Shown piece by piece: positions 51,272 through 59,988 of a DNA stretch of 64,000 bases. Under the pieces are notes generated by a model, which was not told the origin of the DNA, ran no database searches, and worked only from the letters and a program-made list of their open reading frames with translations. The position numbers and the translations under genes were made by a program. The stretch is from Zhihengliuella sp. (lineage in GTDB: Bacteria; Actinomycetota; Actinomycetes; Actinomycetales; Micrococcaceae), in contig NZ_JAPSJL010000001.1 of NCBI RefSeq assembly GCF_031178195.1, positions 389,275 through 453,274 on the forward strand, given 5' to 3'. The first letter of the stretch is position 1; each line of letters starts with the position of its first letter.

Positions 51272-52455
51272 CCACCACCGTCAGTCCGATCGCCGACCTC
51301 GAAACGCCGCTGAAGTTCGCCTACTGGGTCCCCAACGTCTCCGGCGGGCTGGTGGTCTCCACCATCGAGCAGCGCACGAGCTGGGACTTCGACTACAACA
51401 AGAAGCTCGCGCGCATCGCCGAGCGCGCCGGCTTCGAGTACGCGCTGACCCAGACGCGCTACGCCGCCAGCTACGGCGCCGACAAGCAGCACGAGGCCAC
51501 CAGCTTCTCCCTGGCGCTGCTCGGCGCCACCGAGCGGCTCAACGTCATCTCGGCCGTCCACCCGGGCATGTGGCACCCCGGCGTGCTCGCGAAGTTCATC
51601 ATCACCGCAGACCACATCTCCGGCGGTCGCTCCGCCGTGAACATCGTCTCCGGCTGGCTGAAGGACGAGTTCACCAAGTTCGGCCTGCCGTGGCTCGAGC
51701 ACGACGCCCGGTACGACCGCACGCAGGAGTTCATCGACATCCTCCGCGGCCTCTGGACGGAGACCGGCTTCTCCTACAGCGGCGACTACTACGACATCGA
51801 CGAGTTCACGCTCAATCCACCGCCCCTGGACATCCCGGGCCGGGCTCACCCGGAGATCTTCTTCGGCGGCAACTCGACGGCGGCCCAGTTCGCCGCCGGC
51901 AAGACCGCCGACTGGTACTTCTCCAACGGCCGCTCCCTGGAGGGCTTCCAGGAGAACATCGCCGGCGTCGTGAAGTCCGCCGCGGCGGGCCGCCGGGCCC
52001 CGAACCCGCCGAAGTTCGGCCTCAACGGCTTCGTCATCGCCCGCGACACCGAGGCCGAGGCCACCGAGACACTCCGCGAGATCATCGCCAAGGCGCACCG
52101 TCCGGCCGTCGAGGGCTTCGCCGAGGCCGTCAAGGAGGCCGGCCAGGCCACCCGGGACGGCAAGGGCATGTGGGAGGACTCGACGTTCGAGGACATGGTC
52201 CAGTACAACGACGGTTTCCGCTCGAAGCTGATCGGCACCCCGGAGCAGATCGCGGAGCGGATCATCGAGTTCAAGAAGATCGGTGTGAACCTCATGCTGA
52301 CCTGCTACCTGCACTTCCAGGAGGAGGTCGAGGCGTTCGGCCGCGATATCCTGCCGATCGTGCGCGAGCTCGAGGCCGACCTGGCCCGCCGGAACGGCAC
52401 CGAGCTGAACACCGACCTCCTGCCCAGCACCGACCTCGAAGGGGCCCTCGCCTAG
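51268..52455 (+). CDS. sfnG: Dimethylsulfone monooxygenase SfnG
   Basis: A 395-residue FMNH2-dependent luciferase-like monooxygenase. The start LKFAYWVPNVSGGLVVSTIE and YALTQTRYAASYGADKQHEA match SfnG closely. SfnG converts dimethylsulfone to methanesulfinate. Later blocks are WHPGVLAKFIITADHISGGR and FFGGNSTAAQFAAGKTADWYF. ATG 51268 has AGGAG 5 nt upstream. It is the first main gene after a SAM riboswitch and is followed directly by metY, linking sulfur scavenging to homocysteine synthesis. Confidence 0.9.
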   Translation: MTTTVSPIADLETPLKFAYWVPNVSGGLVVSTIEQRTSWDFDYNKKLARIAERAGFEYALTQTRYAASYGADKQHEATSFSLALLGATERLNVISAVHPGMWHPGVLAKFIITADHISGGRSAVNIVSGWLKDEFTKFGLPWLEHDARYDRTQEFIDILRGLWTETGFSYSGDYYDIDEFTLNPPPLDIPGRAHPEIFFGGNSTAAQFAAGKTADWYFSNGRSLEGFQENIAGVVKSAAAGRRAPNPPKFGLNGFVIARDTEAEATETLREIIAKAHRPAVEGFAEAVKEAGQATRDGKGMWEDSTFEDMVQYNDGFRSKLIGTPEQIAERIIEFKKIGVNLMLTCYLHFQEEVEAFGRDILPIVRELEADLARRNGTELNTDLLPSTDLEGALA

Positions 52456-53910
52456 ATGACAGACCACCAGTTCGGGTTCCGCACGCGCGCCCTCCACGCC
52501 GGCGGCACCCCCGACGCCGAGCACGGAGCCCGTGCCGTGCCGATCTACCAGTCCACGAGCTTCGTCTTCAAGGACACGGACGACGCCGCCAACCTGTTCG
52601 CGCTGCAGAAGTACGGGAACATCTACTCGCGCATCGGCAACCCCACGGTCGCGGCGTTCGAGGAGCGGATGGCGTCGCTGGAGGGCGGGATCGGGGCGGT
52701 CGCGACGGCGTCGGGCATGTCCGCCGAGTTCGTCACGTTCGCCGCACTCGCCCAGGCGGGCGACCACATCGTGGCGTCCTCGAAGCTCTACGGCGGCACC
52801 ATCACCCAGCTGGACGTGAGCCTGCGCCGCTTCGGGATCGACACCACGTTCGTGGACTCCACCGAGGCGGACGACTTCGAGGCGGCGATCCAGGAGAACA
52901 CCAAGGCGCTCTACACCGAGGTCGTGGCGAACCCCTCCGGCGACGTCGTGGACCTCGAGGGCCTCGCCGCGGTGGCCCGCCGCCACGGCGTTCCCCTGGT
53001 GGTCGACTCGACGCTCACGCCCCCGTACCTGCTACGCCCGATCGAGCACGGCGCGGACCTCGTCATCCACTCGGCCACCAAGTTCATCGGAGGCCACGGC
53101 ACCACGCTCGGCGGCGTGGTGGTCGAGGCCGGCACGTTCGACTGGGGCAACGGCAAGTTCCCCACCATGACGGATCCGGTCCCGAGCTACGGCAACGTCT
53201 CCTGGTGGGGCAATTTCGGCGAGTACGGCTTCCTGACCAAGCTCCGCTCCGAGCAGCTGCGCGACTTCGGGCCGTCGCTGCCGGCCCAGTCCGCGTTCCA
53301 GCTGCTGCAGGGCGTGGAGACCCTGGCCCAGCGCGTGGAGAACCACGTGGCCAACGCCGAGCGGGTCGCCGCCTGGCTCGAGGCCGACCCGCGGGTGACC
53401 TACGTGAACTACGCCGGACTCGAGTCCCATCCCCAGCACGAGCGCGCCCGGGAGCTGTTCCCGCGCGGCGTGGGCTCGGTCTTCAGCTTCGGCGTCAGGG
53501 GCGGACGGAAGGCCGGCGAGCGCTTCATCGAGGCTCTGCAGCTCGCCTCCCACCTGGCTAATATCGGCGACGCGCGCACCCTGGTGCTGCACCCGGCGTC
53601 GACCACGCACCAGCAGCTCACCCCGGAGCAGCTCCTGGCCGGCGGCGTGCCGGAGGACCTCATCCGGCTCTCCGTGGGCATCGAGGACGTCGAAGATATC
53701 CTCTGGGACCTGGACCAGGCCCTGGAGGCCTCCCAGCGGGAGGCCGCGACGGCGTCGGGCCCCGCACCCGGGCACGCTGAGCCGACGTACGACGGCGCCG
53801 CGTGCGCCGTCCCGTCCGCCGGTGCCGCTCCATCCAGCACCGCACCCTCCACCAGCGCGCTGGCCACCGACGCGCCGTCCACCACAGAGCAGATCGGAGC
53901 CGCCCAGTGA
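52456..53910 (+). CDS. metY: O-acetylhomoserine sulfhydrylase MetY
   Basis: A 484-residue PLP enzyme of the Cys/Met family that joins sulfide to O-acetylhomoserine, giving homocysteine and acetate. The PLP lysine is Lys209 (IHSATKFIGGHG). RALHAGGTPDAEHGARAVPIYQ-type start, YSRIGNPTVAAFEERMASLEGG and HPASTTHQQL confirm the subgroup. The final 50 residues are an Ala/Ser/Pro-rich extension not found in typical MetY of about 430 residues. ATG immediately follows the sfnG stop, and its own stop overlaps the next GTG. Confidence 0.93.
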   Translation: MTDHQFGFRTRALHAGGTPDAEHGARAVPIYQSTSFVFKDTDDAANLFALQKYGNIYSRIGNPTVAAFEERMASLEGGIGAVATASGMSAEFVTFAALAQAGDHIVASSKLYGGTITQLDVSLRRFGIDTTFVDSTEADDFEAAIQENTKALYTEVVANPSGDVVDLEGLAAVARRHGVPLVVDSTLTPPYLLRPIEHGADLVIHSATKFIGGHGTTLGGVVVEAGTFDWGNGKFPTMTDPVPSYGNVSWWGNFGEYGFLTKLRSEQLRDFGPSLPAQSAFQLLQGVETLAQRVENHVANAERVAAWLEADPRVTYVNYAGLESHPQHERARELFPRGVGSVFSFGVRGGRKAGERFIEALQLASHLANIGDARTLVLHPASTTHQQLTPEQLLAGGVPEDLIRLSVGIEDVEDILWDLDQALEASQREAATASGPAPGHAEPTYDGAACAVPSAGAAPSSTAPSTSALATDAPSTTEQIGAAQ

Positions 53911-54437
53911 GCGCCCCGGGAACCACCGCAGCGTCCACCGCCGTCTCGGCACCGGCCCGTTCCTGGCAGGGCCCGAGCGCGGGCGAGCGCCTGCGCATCC
54001 TCGGGGAGACGACGTCGATCGCGATCGTCGGCGCCTCCAACAAGCCCTCGCGGGCGAGCTACTTCGTGGCGACCTACCTACTCTCCTCCACCCGGTACCG
54101 CGTGTACTTCGTGAACCCCGTGGTGGACGAGATCCTGGGCCAGCCGGTCTACGCGTCGCTGGCCGACCTCCCCGAGTCGCCCGACCTGGTGGAGGTCTTC
54201 CGCAAGCACGACGACCTGCCGGGCGTGCTGGAGGAGGCGAAGGCCGTGGGGGCGAAGACCCTGTGGCTGCAGCTCGGCTCGTGGCACGAGGAGGTCGCGC
54301 GGGATGCCGAGGCCGCCGGGCTGAACGTGGTGATGGACCGCTGCGTGAAGATCGAGCACGCGCGGTTCCACGGTGGGCTGCACCTGGCCGGGTTCGACAC
54401 CGGCGTGATCAGCTCCAAGCGCCAGATCCTGGCCTGA
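53907..54437 (+). CDS. CoA-binding domain protein linked to metY
   Basis: A 176-residue Rossmann-fold protein of the CoA_binding_2 family: SIAIVGASNKPSRASYFVATYLL nucleotide loop, VYFVNPVVDEILGQPVYASL and MDRCVKIEHARF. The GTG start at 53907 overlaps the metY stop (GTGA). This pairing with metY is widespread in bacteria, yet its role is not known; binding of an acyl-CoA or a persulfide carrier has not been shown. It ends the riboswitch operon before a strong hairpin. Confidence 0.85.
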   Translation: MSAPGTTAASTAVSAPARSWQGPSAGERLRILGETTSIAIVGASNKPSRASYFVATYLLSSTRYRVYFVNPVVDEILGQPVYASLADLPESPDLVEVFRKHDDLPGVLEEAKAVGAKTLWLQLGSWHEEVARDAEAAGLNVVMDRCVKIEHARFHGGLHLAGFDTGVISSKRQILA

Positions 54438-54474
54438 CGGCTGGCTGCGGCCCAGGCGGGCCGCAGCCAGCCGT
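54437..54474 (+). terminator. Strong terminator hairpin after the metY operon
   Basis: A perfect 17-bp stem (54437-54453 with 54458-54474; arm ACGGCTGGCTGCGGCCC) and an AGGC loop start at the stop codon. No T-run. It separates convergent operons. Confidence 0.75.
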
Positions 54475-54536
54475 CCCGCGGTACGCGTCGTCGGCGCACC
54501 GCCGGCAGGGCAGTCATCGTCGGAACGGGCGACGCC

Positions 54537-54581
54537 GGGACACGCGTTGTCGGGACACGCATTGTCGGGACACGCGTCGCC
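54537..54581. repeat. Three 15-bp tandem repeats
   Basis: GGGACACGCGTTGTC, GGGACACGCATTGTC and GGGACACGCGTCGCC run head to tail just past the end of the anti-sigma-like gene. No function evident. Confidence 0.75.
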
Positions 54582-54593
54582 CGCGAGGGGAGG

Positions 54594-55391
54594 CTACTTC
54601 CCGTTCTGCTTCGTTCCCTTGCTCTGGGTGCCCTTGCTCTGGGTGGCCGCGCTCTTGGACGTCTTCTCCGCCGTCTTCCGGACCTGCTCCTCGGCCTTGG
54701 CGCCGGCCCGCTCCGCCGTCCGGGCGGCCTTGTCCTCGGCCCGGGAGGCCTGTTCCGCGGCGCGCTCGCGGACGCGCTCGGCCTTCTCGGCCTGCTGCGC
54801 GGCCCGACGCTCGGCGCGCTCCGCCCGGTCGGAGGCCGGTGTCGGCCCCGCCGCGGGCGTGCTCGAGCCCGGTCCCCCGGCGTCCGACGATCCGTCCGCA
54901 CCCTCGGAGGCGTCGTTTCCGGAGGCCTCGCCCTCGGTCACGCCGCTCTCCGGCGCCGCGGAGGACTTCACCATCGGGAGGTCGAGCGGCTCGCTCTCCA
55001 CCTGCGGCGACACGTGGACCACCAGGCTGATCTCGGGCGCCTGCGGCGGCTCGGGTTCGGCAGCCGCCGTGCCGGCGATCCCGGCCGCACCCAGCGCGAT
55101 GACTGCGAGTCCCGCGGTGAACCCGCCGCCCCGACGACGACGGCGCGCCTCCCCCAGGTCGACGACCTCCGGCCCCCGCTGGATCCCCTCAAGGGGCACC
55201 TCGCCGGAGAGCAGGCCGGCCAGCAGGCCCGCGGGGGCCGGCGGCTGGGTCTTCGCGGCCGCGGCGAGCTCGGCGATCTCCTCGCGCACATCGCCGATGC
55301 CCTGGAGTTCCGCCTCGGTGAGAGCCTCGCGCAGGAACGCGTCGGCGCGCTGATGGTCGTCGGGGCCCGGTGTCGGCATCGATTCACGCAT
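54594..55391 (-). CDS. Anti-sigma-like single-pass membrane protein
   Basis: 265 residues. The N-terminal 85 residues are cytoplasmic in character (DDHQRADAFLREALTEAELQ), followed by one transmembrane helix (FTAGLAVIALGAAGIAGTAAA, about 91-111). The extracytoplasmic region is acidic and Ser/Gly-rich, then an Ala/Glu/Arg coiled segment ends with repeats of TQSKG. It overlaps the sigma factor gene by eight bases. Topology and position match anti-sigma factors such as RsdA of SigD, but there is no zinc motif. ATG 55391 or 55379 may be used. Confidence 0.7.
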   Translation of the reverse strand: MRESMPTPGPDDHQRADAFLREALTEAELQGIGDVREEIAELAAAAKTQPPAPAGLLAGLLSGEVPLEGIQRGPEVVDLGEARRRRRGGGFTAGLAVIALGAAGIAGTAAAEPEPPQAPEISLVVHVSPQVESEPLDLPMVKSSAAPESGVTEGEASGNDASEGADGSSDAGGPGSSTPAAGPTPASDRAERAERRAAQQAEKAERVRERAAEQASRAEDKAARTAERAGAKAEEQVRKTAEKTSKSAATQSKGTQSKGTKQNGK

Positions 55392-55935
55392 GCTCGCCCG
55401 CCTCCTCCAGGGACTTGCGCATCGCCAGCAGGCCGCGGCGCTGGAGCTGCTTCACGGCGCCCGCGGACTTGCCGAGGATCTCGGCCGTCTCGTCGACGCT
55501 CATGCCCGCGACCACGCGGAGGAGGATGCAGTCGCGCTGGTCGGCGGCGATCGAGTCGAGGACCCGGTTCAGATGGCTCGACTCGAGCTGGTCCAGCAGC
55601 GCGTCCTGCGGCGACTGCTCCAGGCGGGGGTCCGCTCCGGCGTCGTACTCCACCACGTGGGGCGCGCGCGCCCGGGCACGGGTGGCGTCGACCATGCGTG
55701 CGTGCGCCACGGAGAAGGTGAACCTGCGCAGTCCATCGACTCCGCCGGTCACTTCGGCAAGACGGGAGAACACCGTGAGGAAGACCTCCTGCGCTGCGCC
55801 GTCCGGATCCTCGACGCCCTTGGCGGTGAGATAACCGGTGACTTGGCCTGCCAGCGACTGGTAGATGAGGGTGAGGGCTGCGGACTCGCCGCGCCGGGCC
55901 TGCTCGAGCACGTCGTGCGTCAGCGTTGCGGCCAT
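55384..55935 (-). CDS. ECF sigma factor (SigD-like)
   Basis: A 183-residue sigma factor: region 2 with LIYQSLAGQVTGYLTAKGVEDPDGAAQEVFLTVFSRL in parts and region 4 with IAADQRDCILLRVVAGMSVDETAEILGKSAGAVKQLQRRGL. The GAVKQLQ recognition helix recalls actinobacterial SigD. GGGGTGAG precedes ATG 55935. An extended -10 lies just upstream, and a C6-loop hairpin is beyond that. It is coupled with the membrane anti-sigma-like protein that should hold it inactive. Confidence 0.88.
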   Translation of the reverse strand: MAATLTHDVLEQARRGESAALTLIYQSLAGQVTGYLTAKGVEDPDGAAQEVFLTVFSRLAEVTGGVDGLRRFTFSVAHARMVDATRARARAPHVVEYDAGADPRLEQSPQDALLDQLESSHLNRVLDSIAADQRDCILLRVVAGMSVDETAEILGKSAGAVKQLQRRGLLAMRKSLEEAGEHA

Positions 55936-55949
55936 CTCACCCCCCGATC

Positions 55950-55978
55950 AGTTCCGAGACTTCCGTGTCGGAACTATA
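55950..55978 (-). promoter_or_regulatory. Sigma-gene promoter with inverted repeat
   Basis: The minus strand reads TGATATAGT, an extended -10 (TATAGT at 55973-55978). AGTTCCGA and TCGGAACT (55968-55975 and 55950-55957) form an 8-bp inverted repeat over the start-site region, either an operator or a 5' hairpin. Confidence 0.5.
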
Positions 55979-55995
55979 TCAGCGGGGACGAAGAA

Positions 55996-56041
55996 GGAGC
56001 CGGACCGAAAATCGTTGGGGGGAAACTCTCGGCCCGGCTCC
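55996..56041 (-). ncRNA. 6C-like hairpin RNA, copy 2
   Basis: On the minus strand a 13-bp stem (GGAGCCGGGCCGA with TCGGTCCGGCTCC, one G-U) carries the loop GAGTTTCCCCCCAACGATTT and is followed by TTCTTCG. The loop shares 17 identical nt with the copy at 49092. The stems differ in sequence but keep pairing, which is compensatory. It lies upstream of the sigma gene promoter. Confidence 0.6.
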
Positions 56042-56201
56042 ACAGACGTAATCGCGCGGTTCGGCCCGGAGGTTACGGTGGAGACGAACTTTTCTGAGAA
56101 TTTTCTGTCGCGGCCCGAGATCCGCATGATTCCGGGGTTTCGGACGTCCGGCGGCTTGAGCCGACCTTGAGACTGACGTCCGAGAGCGTCCGCCGGGCGG
56201 C

Positions 56202-56981
56202 TCAGAGCCGACGGTTGGCGAGCACGGGGAGGAACTCGCGCACCTCGTCGATCCGCTTGCGGTTCACGTCCACGGTGACCAGCCCCTCGGGCTCGTCGTC
56301 GAGGTAGTCGACGGGGATGCCGAGCGGGTCCAGCACCGCCGAGTGCCCGACCGTGTTGGCGGAGCTGGTTCCGGCCGCCGCGATCCAGACGGTGTTCTCC
56401 ACGGCCCGGGCCTTCAGCAGGGTCTCCCAGTGCTCGATCTTGTGGTCGCCCTTGAACCAGGCCGCGGCGACCAGGAGGAGCTCGGCCCCCTCGACGGCGA
56501 GCCGGCGCGCCATCTCGGGGAAGCGGATGTCGTAGCAGGTCATGACGCCGACCTTGAGGCCGCCCAGCTCGACGACGCCGAGCTCGCTGGTCTCCCCGGG
56601 CTTGATCCGGCTGGACTCCTGGTAGCTGAACGCGTCGTAGAGGTGGACCTTGCGGTACGTCTTGACGATGCGGCCGGTCTCGTCGACCGCCACGAGCGTG
56701 TTGTACGGACGCTCCTCGCCGCTGGACTCGTAGCCGCCGGCGACGATCGCGATCGACTCCTCGGCCGCGAGGAGGCTCAGTTGCTGGACGAACGTGCTCC
56801 AATCCCGCTCGACCGCCGTGCGGAGGTCCCCCTCGACGTGGCGGACGGTGAACATGGTCTCCTCCGGCAGGAGGATCAGCTGGGCGCCCTCTTCCTTGGC
56901 CCGCCGCGTCAGCCGGCGGACCGTCTGCAGGTTCTCCTGCAGATCGCCTGACGGGTTGAGCTGCCCGACACTGACTCTCAT
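56202..56981 (-). CDS. Nitrilase-superfamily carbon-nitrogen hydrolase
   Basis: 259 residues with the Glu-Lys-Cys triad: Glu40 (LILLPEE), Lys111 (TYRKVHLYD) and Cys149 (VMTCYDIRFPE). The block RKVHLYDAFSYQESSRI and the overall length fit the omega-amidase / deaminated-glutathione-amidase branch. AGGAGG precedes ATG 56981. It follows the GNAT gene by 39 bp, at the end of the purA transcript. Substrate not determined. Confidence 0.85.
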   Translation of the reverse strand: MRVSVGQLNPSGDLQENLQTVRRLTRRAKEEGAQLILLPEETMFTVRHVEGDLRTAVERDWSTFVQQLSLLAAEESIAIVAGGYESSGEERPYNTLVAVDETGRIVKTYRKVHLYDAFSYQESSRIKPGETSELGVVELGGLKVGVMTCYDIRFPEMARRLAVEGAELLLVAAAWFKGDHKIEHWETLLKARAVENTVWIAAAGTSSANTVGHSAVLDPLGIPVDYLDDEPEGLVTVDVNRKRIDEVREFLPVLANRRL

Positions 56982-57020
56982 CGCTGCCTCCTGAGGCGAA
57001 ACCGGCCTGATGCGTCCACC

Positions 57021-57605
57021 CTACTCACCGCCGGGCGCCGACGCACGGGGTGCCGTGTCGACGACGTAGGCGCCGGCGTCGGCCGCCGCGGGAGCGCGCC
57101 GGAACCCGACCCGCTCGTAGAGCCGGACGGCCGCCTCGTTCTCCGCCTCGACGCTGAGGCTTACGCGGGCGATCCCCCGCACCGCGGCCTCGTCGATCGC
57201 GACCCGCAGCAGCCGCTCCCCCAGGCCGGCACCGCGATAGCCGGACCGCACGCAGAGGCTGAGCTCCGGGACGCCGTCCGCGATGTACCCGTAGCCGGGA
57301 TCGCCCGCGTCGAGGAACAGGAGCCACACCAGGCCGGCGGCGCGGCCGTCGATCTCGGCCACGAACCCGAAGTCGCCCCGGGCCGGCGCCAGCGCGCAGT
57401 AGTGGCGGAACTCGGGCGCCTCGTCGATCCGGCGGAACGTGAACGCCTCGCCGCCGCGCCAGTTCATGTTCGCGTGCGTGGCCTGGCGGGCCAGCTCGCC
57501 GTCCGCTGCGGTCATCGGGCGGATGACCACGCGGCCGGGATCGCCCCCGGACGCCGCGCCGCCCGCCGGGACGGCGTCGTCGGACGGCACCCCCAGCCCG
57601 CTCAC
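57021..57605 (-). CDS. GNAT-family N-acetyltransferase
   Basis: 194 residues from a GTG at 57605 that overlaps the purA stop (GTGA); a shorter start at GTG 57530 would begin the domain itself ([15 protein letters not shown]). The acetyl-CoA site is [20 protein letters not shown] and the end [21 protein letters not shown] is standard GNAT. Substrate unknown. Coupling to purA is notable but may be only housekeeping co-transcription. Confidence 0.82.
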   Translation of the reverse strand: MSGLGVPSDDAVPAGGAASGGDPGRVVIRPMTAADGELARQATHANMNWRGGEAFTFRRIDEAPEFRHYCALAPARGDFGFVAEIDGRAAGLVWLLFLDAGDPGYGYIADGVPELSLCVRSGYRGAGLGERLLRVAIDEAAVRGIARVSLSVEAENEAAVRLYERVGFRRAPAAADAGAYVVDTAPRASAPGGE

Positions 57606-58891
57606 CCCTCGATCAGGTCGTGGCGCACGATCGTCTGCTCGCGGTCCGGACCGACGCCGATCGCGGAGATCCGCGTCCCGGACATCGCCTCGAGCGCCAG
57701 CACGTAGTTCCGCGCGTTCTCGGGGAGGTCCTCGAGCGTGCGGGCTCCGGTGATGTCCTCGGTCCAACCGTCGAAGTACTCGAAGATCGGCTCCGCGTGG
57801 TGGAACTCGGTCTGCGTCATCGGCATCTCGTCGTGGCGCACGCCGTCGACGTCGTAGGCCACGCACACCGGGATCCGGTCGAGCCCGGTGAGCACGTCCA
57901 GCTTCGTCACGAAGTAGTCCGTGAAGCCGTTGACGCGCGACGCGTGGCGGGCCAGCACGGCGTCGTACCAGCCGCACCGGCGCGGGCGCCCGGTGTTCAC
58001 GCCGAACTCGCCGCCGGTCTTCTGCAGGTAGACGCCCATCTCGTCGAAGAGCTCCGTGGGGAACGGGCCGGCGCCGACGCGCGTGGTGTAGGCCTTGATG
58101 ATGCCGACGGACCGGTCGATCCGGGTGGGGCCGATGCCCGAGCCCACGGACGCGCCCCCGGCGGTCGGGTTGGAGCTCGTCACGAACGGGTAGGTGCCGT
58201 GGTCGACGTCGAGGAACGTCGCCTGGCCGCCCTCCATGAGCACCACCTTGCCCGCGTCGAGGGCGTTGTTCAGCTCCAGGGTGGCGTCGATCATCAGCGG
58301 GCGCAGGCGCTCGGCGAAGGACAGGAAGTACTCGACGATCTCCTCGGCCTCGACGCTGCGGCGGTTGTAGACCTTGAGCAGGAGCTCGTTCTTCTGCCGC
58401 AGCGAGCCCTCCACCTTCTGGCGGAGGATCGACTCGTCGAAGACGTCCTGGACGCGGATGCCCAGGCGCCCGATCTTGTCCATGTAGGCGGGGCCGATGC
58501 CGCGGCCGGTGGTGCCGATGGCGCGCTTGCCGAGGAAGCGCTCCGTGACCTTGTCCATGGTCTGGTGGTACGGCGCCACCAGGTGCGCGTTGGCGGAGAC
58601 GCGGAGCTTGGAGGTGTCCGCGCCGCGGGCCTCCAGGCCGTCGATCTCCTCGAACAGGGCCTCGAGGTTCACCACGCAGCCGTTGCCGATGATCGGGACG
58701 GCGTTCGGCGAGAGGATGCCGGCGGGAAGGAGCTTGAGCTCGTACTTCTCGCCGCCGACGACGACGGTGTGGCCGGCGTTGTTGCCGCCGTTGGGCTTGA
58801 CCACGTAGTCGACGCGGCCGCCGAGCAGGTCAGTCGCCTTGCCCTTGCCCTCGTCGCCCCACTGGGCCCCTACGATCACGATTGCTGGCAT
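57602..58891 (-). CDS. purA: Adenylosuccinate synthetase
   Basis: A 429-residue PurA that links IMP and aspartate using GTP in AMP synthesis. It begins [20 protein letters not shown] with catalytic Asp13, then [11 protein letters not shown] with His41 region, [28 protein letters not shown] and TKLDVL as GTP site. Full length for bacteria. GGGGGAGG precedes ATG 58891. It heads purA-GNAT-nitrilase. Confidence 0.97.
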   Translation of the reverse strand: MPAIVIVGAQWGDEGKGKATDLLGGRVDYVVKPNGGNNAGHTVVVGGEKYELKLLPAGILSPNAVPIIGNGCVVNLEALFEEIDGLEARGADTSKLRVSANAHLVAPYHQTMDKVTERFLGKRAIGTTGRGIGPAYMDKIGRLGIRVQDVFDESILRQKVEGSLRQKNELLLKVYNRRSVEAEEIVEYFLSFAERLRPLMIDATLELNNALDAGKVVLMEGGQATFLDVDHGTYPFVTSSNPTAGGASVGSGIGPTRIDRSVGIIKAYTTRVGAGPFPTELFDEMGVYLQKTGGEFGVNTGRPRRCGWYDAVLARHASRVNGFTDYFVTKLDVLTGLDRIPVCVAYDVDGVRHDEMPMTQTEFHHAEPIFEYFDGWTEDITGARTLEDLPENARNYVLALEAMSGTRISAIGVGPDREQTIVRHDLIEG

Positions 58892-59064
58892 GGGATCCTC
58901 CCCCTTGCTTGGGTCAGCGTCCGGTCCTTGGCTGCGCCGTCCGCCGGTGGGCGGGCGGCGCGGAACCGGGTTCCGGCTTCGACCGGACACACGAAAGCCC
59001 CTGGTCTCCCACCGGCGATAGTCCTCGTCGAGATCCGCATCGGTTCCACGATCCGGGCACGCCA

Positions 59065-59091
59065 GTTGTAAGAGTCAGGGGCTCTTACAAC
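59065..59091. promoter_or_regulatory. 10-bp inverted repeat upstream of purA
   Basis: GTTGTAAGAG and CTCTTACAAC surround TCAGGGG in the 317-bp gap between purA and the SDR gene. AT-rich arms stand out from the GC-rich surroundings, as for a repressor site. It is 174 bp from purA and 118 bp from the SDR start. The rest of the gap shows small GC hairpins and the SDR -10. Confidence 0.45.
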
Positions 59092-59145
59092 CTGAGTTTA
59101 CCGGTCGGCCGGGGTTTCCGCGAGCTTCCGGTACCAGTACGTCCG

Positions 59146-59151
59146 TATACT
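59146..59151 (+). promoter_or_regulatory. -10 of the SDR gene
   Basis: TATACT, five of six consensus bases, 57 bp before the GTG at 59209. No clear -35. Confidence 0.45.
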
Positions 59152-59208
59152 TCGAGAAATTGTGCCGTTCCACGGCACCGCCCGCTCGCCCATCGAATCG
59201 AGGGAACC

Positions 59209-59979
59209 GTGCCGTACACGCTCGTCACCGGCGGCGGCCGGGGCATCGGCGCCGCGGTCTGCCGCCGGCTCGCCCGCGACGGGCACGACGTCGCCCTCGA
59301 CTACGTGCACGACGGCGAGGCGGCCGAACGCGTGGCCGCCGACGTCCGCGCCCTGGGGCGCACCGCCGTCGTACTGCGGGCCGATGTGGCGGATCCCGGC
59401 CAGGTCGAGCGGCTCTTCGCCGAGGCCGGTGCCGCCGGCACGCTGACCGGCCTGGTCAACAACGCCGGGGCCGCGACCGCCGTCGGCCCCCTGGCGGGGC
59501 TGGAGCCGGAGGCCATCCGGCGGGATCTCGAGGTCAACCTCTACGGCGCCGTCCTCTGCGCCCGCGAGGCCGTGCGGGCCTTCACCGCGGACGGGAGGAC
59601 TCGTCCCGGCGCCACGGGATCCGCCGGGGCGGTCCCTCGAGAGCGCGGCTGCATCGTCAACCTCTCCTCGGCCGCGGCGCAGCTCGGCGGCCCCGGGACG
59701 TACGTGCACTACGCCGCGGCGAAGGCCGGGGTCGAGGCGCTCACCGTGGGCCTCGCCAAGGAGGTCGGCCCACTGGGGATCCGCGTCAACGCGGTCTCGC
59801 CGGGGACGGTCTGGACCGACTTCCACGCGGACCCCCGGCGCCCGGCGCGCATGGGCGAGACGGTCCCGCTGGGCCGCGCCGGCGAGCCGGACGAGATCGC
59901 GGGCGCGGTCTCCTGGATGCTCTCGGCCGACGCGGCCTACGCCAACGGCAGCATCCTGAAGGTCGCCGGCGGGCTGTAG
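59209..59979 (+). CDS. Short-chain dehydrogenase/reductase
   Basis: 256 residues with the NAD(P) motif TGGGRGIG near residue 7, NNAGAA, the catalytic Ser region NLSSAAAQLGG and the active pair YVHYAAAK (Tyr and Lys). C-terminal NAVSPGTVWTDFHADP and ANGSILKVAGGL are classic. It resembles FabG-type or glucose-1-dehydrogenase-type SDRs; substrate unknown. GTG 59209 has GAGGGA 5 nt upstream. An insert near residue 130 (TRPGATGSAGAVPRE) is unusual. Confidence 0.88.
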   Translation: MPYTLVTGGGRGIGAAVCRRLARDGHDVALDYVHDGEAAERVAADVRALGRTAVVLRADVADPGQVERLFAEAGAAGTLTGLVNNAGAATAVGPLAGLEPEAIRRDLEVNLYGAVLCAREAVRAFTADGRTRPGATGSAGAVPRERGCIVNLSSAAAQLGGPGTYVHYAAAKAGVEALTVGLAKEVGPLGIRVNAVSPGTVWTDFHADPRRPARMGETVPLGRAGEPDEIAGAVSWMLSADAAYANGSILKVAGGL

Positions 59980-59988
59980 CGGGGCGGT

